A stretch of 64,000 nt of DNA from Caproicibacter sp047777415 (GTDB taxonomy: Bacteria; Bacillota; Clostridia; Oscillospirales; Acutalibacteraceae). The number at the start of each line of letters is the position of its first letter. Position 1 is the stretch's first letter. The stretch is taken from the NCBI GenBank assembly GCA_047777415.1, contig JBKEEO010000001.1, positions 1,054,001-1,118,000 of the forward strand, read 5' to 3'. Below the pieces are notes generated by a model. The model was given only the letters and a program-made list of their open reading frames with translations, was not told the DNA's origin and did no database searches. Below, piece after piece: positions 1 through 8,659 of the stretch. Made by a program: the position numbers and the translations under genes.

Positions 1-1
1 T

Positions 2-493
2 TCTGAGGATCGCAAGCGTTATGGACTTGTGTTAAAGAAGAATTTGTTCGAGAACTCAACTCTCACGTGTTTGCAAAACTATTGCAAAGGCGGATGTTTT
101 ATCAATAAACAGGCAGAAAGAAAAGTAACGCAGGAATATGTTGAAAAACTGAAAATCAAAACGCCCGGTGTCGATCAGCTGGTTGTCAATCTGTCCGGTG
201 GAAATCAGCAGAAGGTAATCATTGGAAAATGGCTGATAGGTGATGCGGATATCTTGATTTTTGATGAACCGACGCGAGGAATTGATGTGGGTGCGAAGCA
301 GGAAATCTATGAGCTGATGAACCAGCTTGCTGAACAGGGGAAATCCATTATCATGATTTCTTCCGAAATGGCAGAGATTCTTCGCATGAGCGACCGCATC
401 ATAGTGATGTGCGAAGGGAAAATTACCGGCGAACTTGGAATTGAAGAAGCAACACAGGCAAAGGTCATGCACTTGGCCACTCTGCGCAGTTAA
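2..493 (+). CDS. Sugar ABC transporter ATP-binding protein, C-terminal part (cut by window edge)
   Basis: The frame is open from the window edge and reads EDRKRYGLVL before the first possible start, which matches the linker before the second nucleotide-binding domain of RbsA/MglA-type double ATPases. The visible part carries the ABC signature with the GNQQK variant typical of this family (LSGGNQQKV), Walker B (ILIFDEPTRGIDVGAK) and the switch histidine region altered to SSEMAE, as is normal for RbsA. The gene therefore starts upstream of the window. It hydrolyses ATP to drive uptake of a pentose, hexose or similar sugar. The permease follows after 15 bases and the binding protein after that, so this is one importer operon. 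The substrate cannot be read from the sequence. Confidence 0.93.
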   Translation, partial: SEDRKRYGLVLKKNLFENSTLTCLQNYCKGGCFINKQAERKVTQEYVEKLKIKTPGVDQLVVNLSGGNQQKVIIGKWLIGDADILIFDEPTRGIDVGAKQEIYELMNQLAEQGKSIIMISSEMAEILRMSDRIIVMCEGKITGELGIEEATQAKVMHLATLRS

Positions 494-508
494 AGGGAGG
501 AACGGAAA

Positions 509-1504
509 ATGGGAAGTAAAAACAAAGAAGCAGGCAGCCATTCTCTGCTCCGGAAATTTGGCACGCAGCAGGTCATCGTTATCGGTGTTATTGTTATTCT
601 GACCATTTTTTTCAGCATTGCCAGCAAATCTTTCCGCCGATACACCACATTTGTTACGCTATGCAATTATATGTATTATATTTTGCTCATGGCAATCGGC
701 GTTACGTTTCCTCTGATTACGGCCGGGGTGGATTTGTCCATTGGAACCGGGCTGATTTGCTATTCAATTGTTGGCAGCTATGTCATTAGTCAAAAAGGCA
801 TGCCCGTAGTCGTTGGCATGCTGGTTGCGTTGGCGTTGTCTCTTATCATTGGTTTTATCAATGGTATCGTTATTGCAAAGCTGGATCTTCCGCCGTTTAT
901 TACAACGCTGTGCACCATGATGATCGCGCGGGGAATGGGTTCAATTTTAACCGGAGGTCTCAGCGGTGTTTGGCCGATGGCCGGCAGCCCCGGCGGCTGG
1001 TGCCGCAGCATCTTTAAGATTACAGTGGGCGGACAAATCATTCCGATTGGAATGATTTGGATGATTGTGCTCATTGTTCTCATGTCTTTGGTTTTGCGCA
1101 AGACGCGCGTCGGACGTTATATTATTGCGATAGGAAGCAATAAAGAAGCTTTGAAACTATCCGGCGTGAATGTCGACAAATGGCTGGTGATTGCGTACCT
1201 AATCTCAGGATTTTTCTCAGGCCTTTCTGCCATTGCCTACGCATGTACTTTCAGCAATATTACGCCGGGTACAGGAGCCGGTTTGGAACTGGATGCCATT
1301 GCAGGTTCCATCATTGGCGGCACTTCAATGACGGGCGGAGTCGGTTCCATTTTTGGAACATTTCTTGGTGTGCTTGTCATCTCTCTGCTGAAAACAGGAC
1401 TGCCTTACATAGGTCTGCAGGCTAACTGGCAACAGATTATCACCGGTTTGGTTTTAATTGTGGCAGTTACGATTGATATGGTAAAACGGCGTAAGACAGC
1501 CTGA
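509..1504 (+). CDS. Sugar ABC transporter permease (RbsC-like)
   Basis: This 331-residue membrane protein has about eight to ten hydrophobic segments and the BPD_transp_2 family features: the PLITAGVDLSIG segment near residue 70 and the DAIAGSIIGGTSMTGG segment near residue 260. It would form the membrane channel of the importer whose ATPase is encoded just upstream. The start follows a clear GGGAGG site. Length agrees with RbsC-type permeases (about 320-340 residues). The specific sugar is unknown. Confidence 0.94.
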   Translation: MGSKNKEAGSHSLLRKFGTQQVIVIGVIVILTIFFSIASKSFRRYTTFVTLCNYMYYILLMAIGVTFPLITAGVDLSIGTGLICYSIVGSYVISQKGMPVVVGMLVALALSLIIGFINGIVIAKLDLPPFITTLCTMMIARGMGSILTGGLSGVWPMAGSPGGWCRSIFKITVGGQIIPIGMIWMIVLIVLMSLVLRKTRVGRYIIAIGSNKEALKLSGVNVDKWLVIAYLISGFFSGLSAIAYACTFSNITPGTGAGLELDAIAGSIIGGTSMTGGVGSIFGTFLGVLVISLLKTGLPYIGLQANWQQIITGLVLIVAVTIDMVKRRKTA

Positions 1505-1574
1505 ATGTATTTTGTGTAAATTTAGGGCATCACACCTTATGGGTGAAATTTAATAAAAATGGGAGGAAAAACGC

Positions 1575-2735
1575 ATGAAAAGAACCATTGCAATTCTTTT
1601 GGCCATGGCTATGGCACTGTCGGTAACCGCTTGCAGCGGCGGCTCAACAACTTCATCGGCTGCGCCGGCGTCTTCTGCGGCTGAAACCGGAGAAGAAAAT
1701 TCGGAAGGTTCGGCGGCAGGTGAAAAAGAAACATATCATTTTGAAATTGTATCAAAAGGATTCCAATCCACCTATTGGCAGGCAGTTTACAAGGGCTCTA
1801 AGGATGAATTGGAAAAGCTTAATACAGAAGCCGGATATGAAAAGTATACCATGAATTTTGTGGGTCCGGATTCTGAATCCGATGTTGCGGTTCAGGTGCA
1901 GCAGTTTACATCCGCTTTAAACACGAAGCCGGATGCAATTGGACTGGCAGCTTTGGATACTGATGCGTTATTAGATTCCATTAAGAACGCTCAGAGTGAA
2001 AACATTCCGATTATCGGTTTTGACTCCGGTGTTCCAAATGCTCCGGAGGGTGCTGTATATGCCAATGCATCCACGGACAACTACGCGGCCGGTAAACTCG
2101 CTGCGGAAGGTATGTATGAAAAAATTAAAGATCGTCTGGGCAACGGACAGGTTCGCATTGGCGAAGTTAACCAAGATGCAACCTCTGAGTCCATTACGAA
2201 CCGCGGCATTGGATTTATTGACGGAATGATTGAAAAACTGTCAGCGGATAACTATACCGTATTTGTAACCGGTAATGAAAAATATGTGGGCGACTGCAAA
2301 GGTAGCACAGGAACAGAAGCCGATGCCGATGTTATCATTGAAGTACGCGTACCCTCACAGACAACAACAGAACTGTGCGCGACAGAGGCCGGCGTAATCT
2401 TGAATGAATCAGATACCATCGCAATTTTCGGCAGCAACCAGGTTGCGGCAGAAGGTATTATCACCGCGAATGAAACGCTTCAAGTTTGCGGAACCGAAGA
2501 CGATCAGATTTTGGCGGTTGGCTTTGATTCCGGCTCAGTTCTGAAAGCTGCCATCAAAGCTGGTACCATGTATGGTGCTGTCACACAGGCACCGGTATCC
2601 ATCGGTTCTGTTTTGATTGATTTGCTCGCAGATGCCGCTGCCGGCAAAGAAGTAGAAGATACTGACACAGGCTGCGCATTCTATACCGCTGAAAACATCG
2701 ACGATCCGGAGATTGCACAGAACCTGTACGATTAA
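1575..2735 (+). CDS. Sugar ABC transporter substrate-binding lipoprotein
   Basis: The 386-residue product begins with a lipoprotein signal peptide ending in a VTAC lipobox (Cys 20), followed by a Ser/Ala/Glu-rich linker. The rest is a periplasmic-binding-protein type I fold of the RbsB/LacI-like group (AALDTDALLDSIKNAQ, IIGFDSG, LAVGFDSGSVLKAAIKAG). It captures the sugar outside the membrane for the permease and ATPase upstream. The start is preceded by GGGAGG (1561-1566). A strong terminator follows, so it is the last gene of the operon. A Cys pair in the C-terminal half (CGTEDD and TGCAFY) is visible but of unknown meaning. Confidence 0.93.
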   Translation: MKRTIAILLAMAMALSVTACSGGSTTSSAAPASSAAETGEENSEGSAAGEKETYHFEIVSKGFQSTYWQAVYKGSKDELEKLNTEAGYEKYTMNFVGPDSESDVAVQVQQFTSALNTKPDAIGLAALDTDALLDSIKNAQSENIPIIGFDSGVPNAPEGAVYANASTDNYAAGKLAAEGMYEKIKDRLGNGQVRIGEVNQDATSESITNRGIGFIDGMIEKLSADNYTVFVTGNEKYVGDCKGSTGTEADADVIIEVRVPSQTTTELCATEAGVILNESDTIAIFGSNQVAAEGIITANETLQVCGTEDDQILAVGFDSGSVLKAAIKAGTMYGAVTQAPVSIGSVLIDLLADAAAGKEVEDTDTGCAFYTAENIDDPEIAQNLYD

Positions 2736-2763
2736 GGTGATTTTAAGTCCAATATTATTTATG

Positions 2764-2807
2764 AAAAGGTATTGGGTGTCCAGAAATGGGCACCCAATAC
2801 CTTTTTT
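2764..2807 (+). terminator. Intrinsic terminator of the sugar transporter operon
   Basis: A 15-base perfect inverted repeat (AAAAGGTATTGGGTG and its complement) with a 12-base loop is followed by a T run. It lies just after the binding-protein gene and, as the left arm starts with an A run, may also end the convergent phospholipase transcript. Confidence 0.9.
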
Positions 2808-2813
2808 CTCTGA

Positions 2814-3677
2814 TTATGCAAACAAGCTTTTTATCCGAGGCATCGCACGCATGGCAGCGCGGTAACCTGCTTTCATGCAGGCGGGCATTTGCCCAAAAGC
2901 TAAAAGACCGTCTGTTTCGGGCAAATTAGGGTCAAGCGTCATTTTTTCACCGCGTGTTACACACTCGCGCAGGCGATTTTCCATAATCGCAATGGAGTGT
3001 GAGGCGACTTCAATAATATTAATTCTGTCCGGCATTTTGTAGTCTTCGGAAACATCCACTGCTAAGATGTTTTGTTCCCCTGCTGCAGCCAGCAAATCCA
3101 CCGGCAAAACGTCGGTTACACCGCCGTCCACCAGGCACATATGGTTTATGATTTTCGGACGGAATACGGCCGGAACAGCAGAAGTAGCCCGCATGGCAGC
3201 GGAAAGGCGCATTTGGTCCGTCCATTTTACGCGTGGCAGCGAGCAAACACCTTTCACAGTATTGGTACATGCTACCGTGTCACCGGAAATCAGATCCACA
3301 GCGGGAATTACGACTCGCATCTGCAGTTGTGAAAGCCATTTGCCGCGGGTTTTGCGGTAAAAATAATGTTCCAATCGGTTTCCTTTCAGCAGTCCGGACA
3401 AACAGGGGGGATTATGAATCAGCAGGCTGGGAATCAGGGTAATAACACCCGGAATATCCGGGTCAAACAGTGAGGGTCCGTATCGCGCCAGTTCTAAAAC
3501 CAGCTTTTTCAGCTGCGGAGCTTTCCAACCGGCGGCATAGAGTCCAGCCACGATGCCTCCCGCACTGGTGCCGGCGATAGACCGTGGATACAGGCCATTT
3601 TCCTCCAGCGCAAGAAGCACACCAACGTGGGCAGCACCTCTGATTCCGCCGCCGGCCAGTGCAATCCCAAAAGGCAT
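2814..3677 (-). CDS. Patatin-like phospholipase (RssA family)
   Basis: The 287-residue protein has all elements of the patatin Ser-Asp hydrolase: oxyanion loop GGGIRGAAHVG at residues 9-19, nucleophile elbow GTSAG near residue 41, and the catalytic Asp in LVDGG near residue 188. These enzymes cleave acyl esters of phospholipids or related lipids; the physiological substrate is unknown for the bacterial RssA group. No signal peptide is evident. The gene stands alone, convergent with the sugar operon and divergent from the transglycosylase gene. Confidence 0.9.
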   Translation of the reverse strand: MPFGIALAGGGIRGAAHVGVLLALEENGLYPRSIAGTSAGGIVAGLYAAGWKAPQLKKLVLELARYGPSLFDPDIPGVITLIPSLLIHNPPCLSGLLKGNRLEHYFYRKTRGKWLSQLQMRVVIPAVDLISGDTVACTNTVKGVCSLPRVKWTDQMRLSAAMRATSAVPAVFRPKIINHMCLVDGGVTDVLPVDLLAAAGEQNILAVDVSEDYKMPDRINIIEVASHSIAIMENRLRECVTRGEKMTLDPNLPETDGLLAFGQMPACMKAGYRAAMRAMPRIKSLFA

Positions 3678-3849
3678 TCTCAGTTCTCCTTTCCAAGTGC
3701 TAGGACCTGTTAAATACTATGAGAAAAACCTTTGGGCGGTGATTGTGCAGTGAAAGTTTGGCAATATTTTGCAAGATTATTGAAATATCAGGAAAATTCA
3801 GGTAATATAATAAATAATCATAATCGAAAGTCCAAAAGAAGGAATTTGT

Positions 3850-4530
3850 ATGAAAATAACACCAGTCAATTCAGCGCAGTATCACCCGGTTTCGGCCGAA
3901 CAAACCGATGCGGTGCAGAGCGGATTTTCGGCACTTTTGGAAAGTAAAGTAAAAAGCAGTGGGCAGGGTTTGGATGACATCTTTAAGCGTGCATCCCAAG
4001 CTTATAACGTGCCCGAAAATTTACTGAAAGCAGTTGCAAAAACGGAATCCGGATTTCGAGCAGATGCAGTTTCTCGATGCGGCGCACAGGGAATTATGCA
4101 GTTGATGCCCTCTACGGCACAGTCCCTAGGTGTGACGGACGCGTTTGACCCTGAGCAGAACATCATGGGAGGCGCGAAGTACCTTAGCTCTCTCTTGGAC
4201 CGATATGGCAATGTGAAACTGGCACTTGCGGCCTATAATGCAGGCAGCGGAAATGTGGAAAAGTACGGAGGAATTCCTCCTTTTGAGGAGACTCAAAAAT
4301 ATGTAGAGAAAGTATTGACATACGCCGGGGGAGATGTGTCAGTTCCAGCTGCGGCAGGCGATTCCGGTATTGTATCCGGTGGTCTTGACTCGTTGGATTT
4401 TATTTCATTTACTATGGAGGATTACAGAAAATTTATTGAACTTTTTATTCAGCAGCTTCTGGAAAGCACGCTTTCGCATCCGGATGAAGAGAAAGAACAG
4501 AATGCAGAACAAAACATTTTTCTCATGTGA
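3850..4530 (+). CDS. Lytic transglycosylase, SLT domain
   Basis: The 226-residue protein has an SLT fold from about residue 40 to 150. It shows the catalytic Glu in AVAKTESGFRADAVS, the GAQGIMQLMPSTA motif and the AYNAGSGNV motif, so it should cleave the MurNAc-GlcNAc bond of peptidoglycan. No signal peptide or membrane segment is visible at the N-terminus, which starts with a polar stretch; export may be by a non-classical route, as in many clostridial and flagellar-type SLT proteins. The C-terminal 70 residues are unassigned. Start chosen at ATG 3850 behind AGAAGGAA. Confidence 0.9.
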   Translation: MKITPVNSAQYHPVSAEQTDAVQSGFSALLESKVKSSGQGLDDIFKRASQAYNVPENLLKAVAKTESGFRADAVSRCGAQGIMQLMPSTAQSLGVTDAFDPEQNIMGGAKYLSSLLDRYGNVKLALAAYNAGSGNVEKYGGIPPFEETQKYVEKVLTYAGGDVSVPAAAGDSGIVSGGLDSLDFISFTMEDYRKFIELFIQQLLESTLSHPDEEKEQNAEQNIFLM

Positions 4531-4606
4531 TTCTCATAATCGCTTTAAATCTTGCTAATATTTACCAGATAATCTGGAGCCAGGAATCAGAAAGCGAGGA
4601 AAAGAG

Positions 4607-5299
4607 ATGGCTGGGGAAAAGGTTCTGATTATTGACGATGACCGCAACAGCGTCCGTTTTCTTCAACTGGAACTGGAGCATGAGGGCTATATAGTTGAAA
4701 AAGAATATGATGGGCTTCAGGGATTACAGCATGCTACGCAGGAACCATTTGACATCATTCTGCTTGACATTATGCTTCCCGGAATGGATGGTATGGGGGT
4801 TCTGCAGAAAATTCGCAAGAGTTCGAATACACCTGTGATTATGCTGACTGCGAAGGATGCCGTTAGTGATAAAGTGCAGGGACTTGACGGCGGTGCGGAT
4901 GATTATTTAACCAAGCCGTTTGCAATAGAAGAATTGCTTGCCCGCATGCGTGTGGCACTGAAAAAGAACGGATCTCTTCCAAACGGGAGACGAGATATTA
5001 TTACAATTGGCAAACTTTCGGTGAATCGCTCCGCACGTGAGGCCAGCTATGAAGGACAGCCTATTCAACTGACCAAACGAGAATTTGATCTTCTCTGTTA
5101 TCTCATGGAAAACCATGATATCGTCTGTTCCAGGGACAAGTTGATGGACAAGGTCTGGGATTATCATTTTAGCGGTGAAACAAATCTGGTGGATGTTTAT
5201 ATCCGCTATTTGCGCAATAAAATCGACTACCGGTTTCATGTGGATCTGATCCGCACCATTCGGGGAGTGGGTTATATTATTAAATCCGATGAAAGCTAG
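4607..5299 (+). CDS. OmpR/PhoB-family response regulator
   Basis: The 230-residue protein has an N-terminal receiver domain (acidic pocket IIDDD, phospho-acceptor Asp in IILLDIMLPGMDG near residue 54, Lys in LTKPF) and a C-terminal winged-helix DNA-binding domain (LTKREFDLLCYL, VDVYIRYLRNKID, IRTIRGVGYI). It overlaps the histidine kinase gene by 11 bases, so the two are translationally coupled. The exporter operon that follows the kinase terminator is a likely target, as in antimicrobial-peptide sensing modules; this is inferred from position only. Confidence 0.95.
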   Translation: MAGEKVLIIDDDRNSVRFLQLELEHEGYIVEKEYDGLQGLQHATQEPFDIILLDIMLPGMDGMGVLQKIRKSSNTPVIMLTAKDAVSDKVQGLDGGADDYLTKPFAIEELLARMRVALKKNGSLPNGRRDIITIGKLSVNRSAREASYEGQPIQLTKREFDLLCYLMENHDIVCSRDKLMDKVWDYHFSGETNLVDVYIRYLRNKIDYRFHVDLIRTIRGVGYIIKSDES

Positions 5300-6704
5300 A
5301 ATATTTAGCCGCCGCGGTACTGGGGCAAAAAACATCCGTGTTTCTTTTGCCTTTAAAACCGCGGCAGTTTATACGCTTCTTTTTAGTTTGATTTTGGCGG
5401 CTGTTGTGGCCGTTCTAACGAGTGCTTATACAGCTCATGCTGTGCGTTCGCAGAATTTAGATAAACTGATTTCGTTTATAGCGGCGCGGTATGAACGGCC
5501 AAATCTGCCTGGGCCGGCCGGTTCAGCTGCAAACCGCACGTCGGAATTTGCCTTTGAATCGGAAAGTGGTCTGGAAAGCTTTGCCGAGGCAAATCAAATA
5601 TATATTGAAATAAAAGATATGGACGCGGGCACAACTTTGTCCTATGGGGATCCCAACCTTAACGTTGCAGGGCATATGAGTGCTGCCCGCAGAATCAATA
5701 CACCTGCACACCATATGATGATTCGTGTGGTCAGCAGTGAAAAACTGGGATTTGCCGGCATGTCCGTCGGTATGTTTTGTGTGCTGATGATTGCGCTGCT
5801 TCTGTGTTCCGCGGCCATCGGCGGTTTTTTAATCCGCAAGATGCTGCGTCCTGTTTATGATATGACGCGTACGGTACGTTCCATTACGACCAATGATTTG
5901 AGCACGAGAATCGATACGGTGAATTCCCATGACGAGTTTCGGGAACTTGCTGAAACATTTAATGATATGCTGGACCGTATTCAAGATTCTTATGAAAAGC
6001 AGAATCGCTTTGTGTCGGACGCTTCCCATGAGCTGCGCACACCGCTTTCCGTTGTCAGCGGCTATGCGAATCTGCTGCGGCGGTGGGGCAGCAAAGATCC
6101 GGATGTTTTGGCGGAATCGGTGGATAAAATTATTGAAGAAACGGATCATATGCAGCAATTGGTTGAGCGTTTGCTGTTTTTGACGCGCGCGGACAGAAAA
6201 ACACAGAATGTTCATTTTGAAGAAGTTAATCTAACGGAAATGATGCGGGAAATTGTGGAAGAAACCCGCATGATTGACGAGGAGCACACAATTTCCGAGG
6301 ATATCCAAGATGATGTGTTCTTAACTGCGGACCGCGCACTGTTAAAACAAGCTGTGCGTGCAATCGTTGACAACAGCATGAAGTACACGCCAGCGGGCGG
6401 GGTAATATCCGTTTGCTGCCAACGCCTGGATGACTATGCAGAACTGAAAATTTCAGATACCGGTATTGGTATTGCTCAAAAGGATCTGCCCCATATTTTT
6501 GACCGGTTTTATAAAGCGGATGAGTCACGCACTCGGGGTAAAGGCTCCACGGGTCTGGGGCTTTCCATTGCAAAATGGATTGTTCAAAGGCATAATGGAA
6601 CGATTCGGGTAGAAAGTCAGCCGGGCTTCGGGACAACATTTACCGTTTGTTTGCCCATGCGGCAGCCACCAATCGAAAAAAAGAAAGAGAAAGCCGAACC
6701 GTGA
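5289..6704 (+). CDS. Sensor histidine kinase with HAMP domain
   Basis: The 471-residue protein has a first membrane segment at about residues 22-45, an extracytoplasmic sensor region of about 110 residues, a second membrane segment at about 160-180, a HAMP linker, the phospho-acceptor box SDASHELRTPLSVVSGYANL, the N box (VDNSMKYTP), and G boxes DTGIGI and GSTGLGLSIAK. It autophosphorylates on His and passes the phosphate to the response regulator encoded upstream. The sensed signal is unknown; the sensor domain shows no recognised fold. Confidence 0.95.
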   Translation: MKARIFSRRGTGAKNIRVSFAFKTAAVYTLLFSLILAAVVAVLTSAYTAHAVRSQNLDKLISFIAARYERPNLPGPAGSAANRTSEFAFESESGLESFAEANQIYIEIKDMDAGTTLSYGDPNLNVAGHMSAARRINTPAHHMMIRVVSSEKLGFAGMSVGMFCVLMIALLLCSAAIGGFLIRKMLRPVYDMTRTVRSITTNDLSTRIDTVNSHDEFRELAETFNDMLDRIQDSYEKQNRFVSDASHELRTPLSVVSGYANLLRRWGSKDPDVLAESVDKIIEETDHMQQLVERLLFLTRADRKTQNVHFEEVNLTEMMREIVEETRMIDEEHTISEDIQDDVFLTADRALLKQAVRAIVDNSMKYTPAGGVISVCCQRLDDYAELKISDTGIGIAQKDLPHIFDRFYKADESRTRGKGSTGLGLSIAKWIVQRHNGTIRVESQPGFGTTFTVCLPMRQPPIEKKKEKAEP

Positions 6705-6724
6705 GAACGGTTCGGCTTTCTCTC
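6687..6724 (+). terminator. Intrinsic terminator overlapping the kinase stop codon
   Basis: A 16-base perfect inverted repeat (arms 6687-6702 and 6707-6722) with a 4-base loop and T-rich tail spans the stop codon of the kinase gene. It separates the two-component operon from the exporter operon, which needs its own promoter. Confidence 0.85.
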
Positions 6725-6826
6725 ATGCTTTTTTCATGTTGTTTTCAATGTTTTCTCATATTCTCCCTGTAATATTAGGAATATATTCCAGTTAGCGGGA
6801 ATCGGAAGAATCGGAGGTTTATGCGA

Positions 6827-8659
6827 ATGCATGGGAAAATAGGCTCGGTAAAAGACTTTGCAAAGCTTCACAAACGAGTCGCGGTTTTTGTAACGGTGGG
6901 AACTGTGGCTATGGTTGGAGCAATCATTGCCATTTTTGTGGTTTGGCATGGAAAATCTGCTGACAGTGAGATATCTTATCGGGAGTATACCGTCAGCAAG
7001 GGCGACGTTACGGTCGGCACAACGGAATCCGGTACGGTAGCTTTAAACGACGTGGAAATTTCTTTTCCCATTGATTGTACGATAAGTTCCGTTTTAGTGC
7101 AATCCGGGATGACTGTCAAAAAAGGAGACCCTATACTTGAGCTTGATTTGGACAGTGTGGCTGATGGAAGTTCCAGTACTAGAATTGCTTTGGAAGAGGC
7201 AAAAATTTCTCTCCAGTCAGCCATCAACGACCAAAAAGAAGAGCTGGAAGCCGCGAAAATCACCTATGAATCAAACAAATATCTGGCAACTTCCGCACCC
7301 ATCACGCGGGAATTGACGGAGGCGGAAATCGCGCATGAAATTTCATCTGCCCAAACCCAACTGGAGAAAGATCAGGAAAGTCTGGAAGAATACCGTGCGC
7401 TGCAAGAAAGTTGGGATGAGGACTATGAAAAACTGCAAAAACTGGAACAATGGGTGGAAGATGCCGAAAATAACAAAACAAGCTATGAAACACAGTTAAA
7501 CAATTTTGAAGAAGAGAACAGCAGTATTATCAGCACATATGAGGATTTAAAATCCACAATGGAATCGGATGAGCAAAATTACCTTGCCGCCAAGCGGGGG
7601 GATACAACCATCGATGGCTATGATGCGGACGAGTGGGATGATATTCTGGATGAGGATAGAGACGCTTACTATGCCTACTACAACACGATTGCAAACACAG
7701 TGATTACACAGAAAACAGAACTGGAAGAAAAAGTTGCGCAATACACCGCCGAGTATGAAAACTATCTTAACGCCTATGAGGATTTCAAGGAAACTTTCAG
7801 CGAAAAATATTCCGGCACGACGGAATCGGCAAAAGAGAGTATTGACGAGAAGGTTGAAGAGTTGGAAGAAGCCGTTGAAACGGATCAGTATAATTTAGAA
7901 AAGGCTCAGAAAAGTGCAGAGATTTCTTATTTTGAAGCGAAACAGACAGAGGCCATGGATCTGAATACAGCGAAAAATGCAGCAGATATTTATCAGTTGA
8001 CGGTTGACAAACTAAAAGAGGCTGTGACGTCGGCGCAGAGTACCTATGATAAACTGCAGCGGGAAATGGATGAAATCAACAGCGCGCTTTCTAATGACGG
8101 GATTATAACAAGTCCATGCGACGGTGTGGTTGCAAGCATCAATTACACCGATGGCGATAGTGTAAGTGCCGATGCCATCATTATGACAATTTCAGGGAAC
8201 GACTATATCTCCATTTCTGTTTCTGTGTCAGAAGACGACATTATGAATGTTCATGTGGGACAGGAGGCCGCTATCAGCTTGTCGGCGTACGAGGGCCAGA
8301 CGATTGACGCTGTAGTGGATAGTATCACCGCGCAGCCGGCCCGCAGCAGTTCCTCTTCCGTTACATACACTGTGGTGGTCAAGAGTACCGGAAAAGTTTC
8401 GGATGTCGGAACGGTTTACGACGGTATGAGCGGAGAAGCCACAATGATTCAGCACAGAGCAAAAGATGTTCTGTATGTCAACAACCGTGCCATTACATTT
8501 GAGGACGGTGTATCCAGCGTTCTTGTCAAAAACGCGGACGGCAGTACTTCTCAGCAAACGGTGACAACCGGGTTTTCCGACGGGACCTATGTGGAAATCA
8601 CCGGCGGTCTTGAAGAAGGCGACACCGTCCTGGTAGAAAGCACGGTGAACGCAAGATGA
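6827..8659 (+). CDS. HlyD/MacA-like membrane fusion (adaptor) protein
   Basis: The protein has one N-terminal membrane anchor (about residues 17-40), a split biotinyl-lipoyl domain (VTVGTTESGTVALNDVEISF; then GIITSPCDGVVASINYTDGD), a very long acidic coiled-coil hairpin between residues 115 and 415, and a beta-barrel domain. It is about 610 residues, longer than MacA (about 370) because of the extended coiled coil. ATG 6827 lies 9 bases after GGAGG (6813-6817), so it is preferred to the in-frame ATG at 6821, which is only 3 bases away. It overlaps the permease gene by 4 bases. It would bridge the permease to the cell wall or stabilise substrate handover in an ABC efflux system. Confidence 0.9.
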   Translation: MHGKIGSVKDFAKLHKRVAVFVTVGTVAMVGAIIAIFVVWHGKSADSEISYREYTVSKGDVTVGTTESGTVALNDVEISFPIDCTISSVLVQSGMTVKKGDPILELDLDSVADGSSSTRIALEEAKISLQSAINDQKEELEAAKITYESNKYLATSAPITRELTEAEIAHEISSAQTQLEKDQESLEEYRALQESWDEDYEKLQKLEQWVEDAENNKTSYETQLNNFEEENSSIISTYEDLKSTMESDEQNYLAAKRGDTTIDGYDADEWDDILDEDRDAYYAYYNTIANTVITQKTELEEKVAQYTAEYENYLNAYEDFKETFSEKYSGTTESAKESIDEKVEELEEAVETDQYNLEKAQKSAEISYFEAKQTEAMDLNTAKNAADIYQLTVDKLKEAVTSAQSTYDKLQREMDEINSALSNDGIITSPCDGVVASINYTDGDSVSADAIIMTISGNDYISISVSVSEDDIMNVHVGQEAAISLSAYEGQTIDAVVDSITAQPARSSSSSVTYTVVVKSTGKVSDVGTVYDGMSGEATMIQHRAKDVLYVNNRAITFEDGVSSVLVKNADGSTSQQTVTTGFSDGTYVEITGGLEEGDTVLVESTVNAR